This document shows, piece by piece, positions 63,779 to 64,000 of a stretch of DNA of 64,000 nucleotides (positions within the stretch are counted from its first letter, which is position 1; every line of letters begins with the position of its first letter). The DNA comes from Pseudorhodoplanes sp. (GTDB lineage Bacteria; Pseudomonadota; Alphaproteobacteria; Rhizobiales; Xanthobacteraceae): assembly GCA_019187085.1 (NCBI GenBank), contig JABARS010000019.1, forward strand, positions 1-64,000, given 5' to 3'. Made by a program: the position numbers and the translations under genes. The notes under the pieces were generated by a model that saw only the letters and a program-made list of their open reading frames with translations, searched no databases and was not told where the DNA came from.

Positions 63779-64000
63779 ATGAGCAGGACCACGCGGCGCG
63801 CTTTCATCGGTGCGATGGCGCTTTCTGGCGCCTCGCTGGCGGCGGCCCGGGCCGCGGGGCCCGACGTTCTCGATGTGACGTCGGTCAGGAAAGAAACGGA
63901 CATCGCCTGCGTCTATCACTGCGATTTCGGCGATCCGGCGCGCTTCTCGCAGATGCTGACCAACATCAACAACCATCTGTCGGTCTACGAATTCGATCCC
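63779..64000 (+). CDS. Tat-exported DsrE-like protein, 5' end only
   Basis: The first 74 codons are in the window. A twin-arginine signal (TTRRAFIGAMALSGASLAAA) precedes a segment (DVTSVRKETDIACVYHCDFGD in part, then LTNINNHLSVYEFDP) that resembles the start of DsrE/DsrF-like sulfur-transfer proteins found in sox clusters. It begins 44 bp after soxX. The cysteine in IACVYHC may be structural or functional. Identification rests on the short N-terminal part only. Confidence 0.6.
   Translation, partial: MSRTTRRAFIGAMALSGASLAAARAAGPDVLDVTSVRKETDIACVYHCDFGDPARFSQMLTNINNHLSVYEFDP

Overview
The window is GC-rich, gene-dense DNA from an alphaproteobacterium, most likely a metabolically versatile member of the Hyphomicrobiales (Rhizobiales) in the Bradyrhizobium/Rhodopseudomonas/Rhodoplanes neighbourhood. 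This rests on BadM/BadL/HbaBC-like aromatic genes of the Rhodopseudomonas type, an alphaproteobacterial sox cluster, c2-type cytochromes and bactofilin. The genus cannot be settled from the sequence alone. I found no rRNA or tRNA genes, no CRISPR array and no intact insertion sequence.

Layout. (1) 0-9 kb: aromatic or alicyclic acyl-CoA metabolism. A 4-hydroxybenzoyl-CoA reductase-type molybdenum enzyme (partial alpha and gamma subunits, leftward) stands opposite a GNAT/Rrf2 pair resembling BadL/BadM and a ligase, acyl-CoA dehydrogenase, crotonase, SDR, crotonase operon. (2) 9-19.5 kb: a Crp/Fnr (Dnr-type) regulator, a RidA-like protein, and a nitric oxide reductase-like heme-copper operon: small membrane protein, CuA subunit, catalytic subunit lacking the cross-linked tyrosine, heme O synthase and SCO/SenC. 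A cytochrome b/ferredoxin/FlpD-like fusion, a hemerythrin, IPP isomerase and a cytochrome c2 follow. (3) 19.5-32.4 kb: a complete cytochrome cd1 nitrite reductase locus, nirX-nirI facing nirS-E-C-F-DL-G-H-J-N plus a CbiX-type chelatase. (4) 32.4-42.7 kb: a regulatory and cell-organisation region with a HAD pseudo-enzyme, bactofilin, a ParA-like ATPase, a winged-helix regulator, a DUF1186 protein, two proteins with a transposase-derived DUF4096 head and novel tails, an EAL protein with degenerate GGDEF, and a CHASE3-like membrane protein. (5) 42.9-50.1 kb: a six-gene Hyf-like membrane complex whose large subunit lacks the NiFe-binding cysteines, i.e. an energy-converting-hydrogenase-related (Ehr) complex. 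(6) 50-54.7 kb: nitrilase, a sulfite-oxidase-type molybdoenzyme, an amidase, a TetR regulator and a second cytochrome c2. (7) 55.4-64 kb: flavocytochrome c (fccAB) and the Sox system (soxYZBCD leftward, soxAX and a DsrE-like protein rightward).

How the parts fit. FNR/Dnr-type palindromes (TTGAY-N4-RTCAA) lie about 58-88 bp before the start codons of the crp/fnr gene, the NOR operon, the cytochrome b fusion, idi, cytochrome c2 and nirS. Two further, nearly identical copies precede the 4-hydroxybenzoyl-CoA reductase genes and the ligase operon. This points to one anoxia/NO-responsive regulon joining aromatic-acid use to nitrite and NO respiration. Together with Sox and flavocytochrome c, the gene content suggests thiosulfate- or sulfide-driven as well as organotrophic denitrification.

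The most unusual items are the tyrosine-less heme-copper enzyme with its cytochrome b/FlpD partner, the pair of DUF4096-fusion proteins together with a shared ATTGAGTACA motif, the Ehr complex, the HAD protein that has lost its catalytic residues, and a strongly structured intergenic region at 33.97-34.11 kb.
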